From: Gammaproteobacteria bacterium
Lineage (GTDB): Bacteria > Pseudomonadota > Gammaproteobacteria > Pseudomonadales > Azotimanducaceae
NCBI GenBank assembly: GCA_030432795.1
Contig: JAUILW010000128.1
Span: 1 to 8,035, forward strand
DNA: 8,035 nucleotides
Reading direction: 5' to 3'
Made by a program: the position numbers and the translations under genes
Notes under the pieces: generated by a model
Told to the model about the DNA's origin: nothing
The model's input: only the letters and a program-made list of their open reading frames with translations
The model's database searches: none
In this document: positions 6,947 to 8,035 of the stretch, in pieces
Layout: the number at the start of each line of letters is the position of its first letter
How positions within the stretch are numbered: position 1 is the first letter of the stretch

Positions 6947-7855
6947 TCACTCCTTGTTTTCTTCGGCCCAAAGCCAGGCGGCGCCCACCGCGCCGACCGC
7001 ATCGCCGCCCTGCGCGGCCACTACCCTGCCGGACCAATCGCCGCCGAACACGTGCGCGCCCAGCGCTTCGTTTACCCGCGGGTACAGCGATGCCGCATTG
7101 GACACCCCACCGCCCAACACGATGACGTGCGGGTCAAGTATGTTGACAACCTGCGCAAGACTTCTGGCCAGCTGCCTACAGTATAGATGCCATGTAGTTT
7201 CCAGCGCTCTGTTACCGGCCGCAGCGATGTCTTCCGGGCGCGCGCTACTGCCATGCAGCGCATGGTGGGTACGGGCCATACCAGGCCCACTCAGGAAAGT
7301 TTCTATACAGTTTTGCCTGCCGCAATAGCATTCCCGCGGCACCAGTGCTGCCTCGTCGGCACTGTCGCCGAAGTACGGCAACGGTGTGTGTCCCCACTCC
7401 CCACTGAGGCCGCTCGCGCCTCGCAGCAACTGCTCGCGCACAATAATTCCGCCACCAACGCCCGTGCCGAGTATGACGCCGAAGACGATGCCGGCGCCCT
7501 GGCCCGCGCCTTGGCGCGCCTCCGCCAGCGCGAAGCAGTCGGCGTCGTTGGCAATACGCACCGGCCGGTGCAACGCAGCCGCAAGGTCTTCCTCCAGGGG
7601 CTGACCGTTCAACCAGGTGGAGTTGCAATTTTTCATCAGGCCATCAGATGGGCGCTTAACACCCGGTGTGCCCACGCCCACGGACGCACCGCCATCGTCC
7701 AGCGCGCTCACCACGGCGCGCACGGCGGCGATGGTGCCCCGGTAGTCACCCTTCGGCGTGGGATGGCGCAGCGATGCTTCCACCCCGCCGGCATCATCCA
7801 GCCGCACACCGGCGATCTTCGTGCCACCGAGATCGATGCCGATACGCGCGCTCAC
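6947..7855 (-). CDS. mak: ROK-family sugar kinase, Mak-like fructokinase
   Basis: This is a cytoplasmic ATP-dependent hexose kinase of the ROK family, 302 residues. The phosphate-binding loop IDLGGTKIAG is at 7-16. STWLNGQPLEEDL (79-91) and ANDADCFALAEA (102-113) follow, with D104 as catalytic base. ILGTGVGGGI lies at 128-137. The structural zinc site is H156 of GEWGH plus C176, C178 and C183 in ECYCGRQNCIETF. The C-terminal NILDPHVIVLGGG completes the fold. NSTWLNGQP, the CYCG..NCIETF.SG segment and the length all resemble E. coli Mak (manno/fructokinase) more than NagK, so fructose or mannose is the likeliest substrate; glucose or an amino sugar is not excluded. No N-terminal helix-turn-helix is present, so it is not a ROK repressor. 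The GTG start at 7855-7853 is chosen because it overlaps the ampD stop (GTGA) and begins just before the DLGGT motif. TTG at 7885 is the upstream alternative. Confidence 0.85.
   Translation of the reverse strand: MSARIGIDLGGTKIAGVRLDDAGGVEASLRHPTPKGDYRGTIAAVRAVVSALDDGGASVGVGTPGVKRPSDGLMKNCNSTWLNGQPLEEDLAAALHRPVRIANDADCFALAEARQGAGQGAGIVFGVILGTGVGGGIIVREQLLRGASGLSGEWGHTPLPYFGDSADEAALVPRECYCGRQNCIETFLSGPGMARTHHALHGSSARPEDIAAAGNRALETTWHLYCRQLARSLAQVVNILDPHVIVLGGGVSNAASLYPRVNEALGAHVFGGDWSGRVVAAQGGDAVGAVGAAWLWAEENKE
6950..6955 (-). promoter_or_regulatory. Ribosome-binding site of aceE inside the kinase gene
   Basis: AAGGAG on the minus strand is a full Shine-Dalgarno core, 7 bases before the TTG at 6942-6940. 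It coincides exactly with the last two sense codons (Lys, Glu) of the kinase gene, directly before its TGA. It is the main reason for choosing the TTG start of aceE. Confidence 0.75.
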
Positions 7856-8035
7856 CAGCGCGGATCCACCAGCAGGCGCTGCCAATCGAAGCCAGGGCCA
7901 GGATCGGCTTTTCTGCCTGGAGCGATTTCGGCGTGGCCCACGACCGCATCAGAGGAAAGCGTCGGATAGGCGTCGAACAACGCCGCCAGCACCCGCTGCA
8001 GACGGCGATACTGAGCGACGGTGTATGGGCCACAA
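7852..8035 (-). CDS. ampD: 1,6-anhydro-MurNAc-L-alanine amidase AmpD, C-terminal part
   Basis: Only the last 60 codons are in the window; the start lies beyond the right edge. AmpD is a cytosolic zinc amidase that removes the peptide from anhydro-muropeptides imported during cell-wall recycling, and in many gammaproteobacteria its loss derepresses AmpC beta-lactamase through AmpR. The visible tail has YTVAQYRRLQRVL, corresponding to the YT.AQY.QL helix of AmpD. The signature VVGHAEIAPGRKADPGPGFDW follows in two parts: VVGHAEIAPGRK and ADPGPGFDW. It contains a zinc-ligand His (34 of the visible part), the catalytic Lys (42) and a zinc-ligand Asp (44). Glu replaces the more usual Asp in GH.DIAP. 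The gene ends in TGA (7854-7852), which overlaps the GTG of the downstream kinase by 4 bases. Family assignment is firm from this motif although the protein is incomplete. Confidence 0.92.
   Translation of the reverse strand, partial: CGPYTVAQYRRLQRVLAALFDAYPTLSSDAVVGHAEIAPGRKADPGPGFDWQRLLVDPRW

Noticed and set aside
7187..7969. 260-codon + strand open frame opposite the kinase and ampD
   Set aside because: It is antisense to two well-recognised genes and has no family features.
7794..8033. 79-codon minus-strand open frame at the right edge
   Set aside because: It is a different frame from the AmpD reading, which carries the clear GH.EIAPGRK..DPGP signature; this frame shows no motif.

Overview
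The window reads as a chromosomal stretch of a GC-rich Gram-negative bacterium, most likely a gammaproteobacterium. The pyruvate dehydrogenase E1 is the single-chain AceE type and aligns closely, by eye, with the enterobacterial enzyme. An ampD gene lies close upstream of aceEF, a neighbourhood also known from Escherichia coli. The TonB-dependent receptor is of the kind common in environmental gammaproteobacteria and sphingomonads. No mobile element, CRISPR array or RNA gene was seen. The assignment rests on remembered family sequences, not on a search.

Layout. At the left edge, on the + strand, is the 3' end of a small protein that looks like the C-terminus of an SRPBCC (START-like) protein. 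Its stop codon overlaps by 4 bases the stop codon of a convergent gene for a 777-residue TonB-dependent outer-membrane receptor (203-2536, minus). The receptor has its own upstream region (2537-2645) with a good ribosome-binding site, a plausible sigma-70 promoter and a 23-bp imperfect palindrome over the -10 box that could be an operator.

From 2646 to the right edge, everything is one tightly packed minus-strand series. In transcription order it is ampD (3' part only), a Mak-like ROK-family sugar kinase, aceE (pyruvate dehydrogenase E1) and aceF (dihydrolipoamide acetyltransferase E2). The junctions are a 4-base overlap (ampD/kinase), a 4-base gap (kinase/aceE) and a 7-base gap (aceE/aceF). 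All three starts are non-ATG (GTG, TTG, GTG), and the ribosome-binding sites of aceE and aceF lie in or over the end of the preceding gene, so translational coupling is likely.

How they fit together: AceE decarboxylates pyruvate and passes the acetyl group to the lipoyl arms of AceF, which makes acetyl-CoA. The kinase would phosphorylate a hexose (fructose or mannose by resemblance to Mak) and feed glycolysis. AmpD releases the peptide from anhydro-muropeptides during wall recycling. The E3 subunit gene (lpd) and a pdhR regulator are not in this window. Nothing here is clearly a new system; the most interesting points are the kinase inserted in the ampD-aceEF series and the candidate operator in front of the receptor gene.
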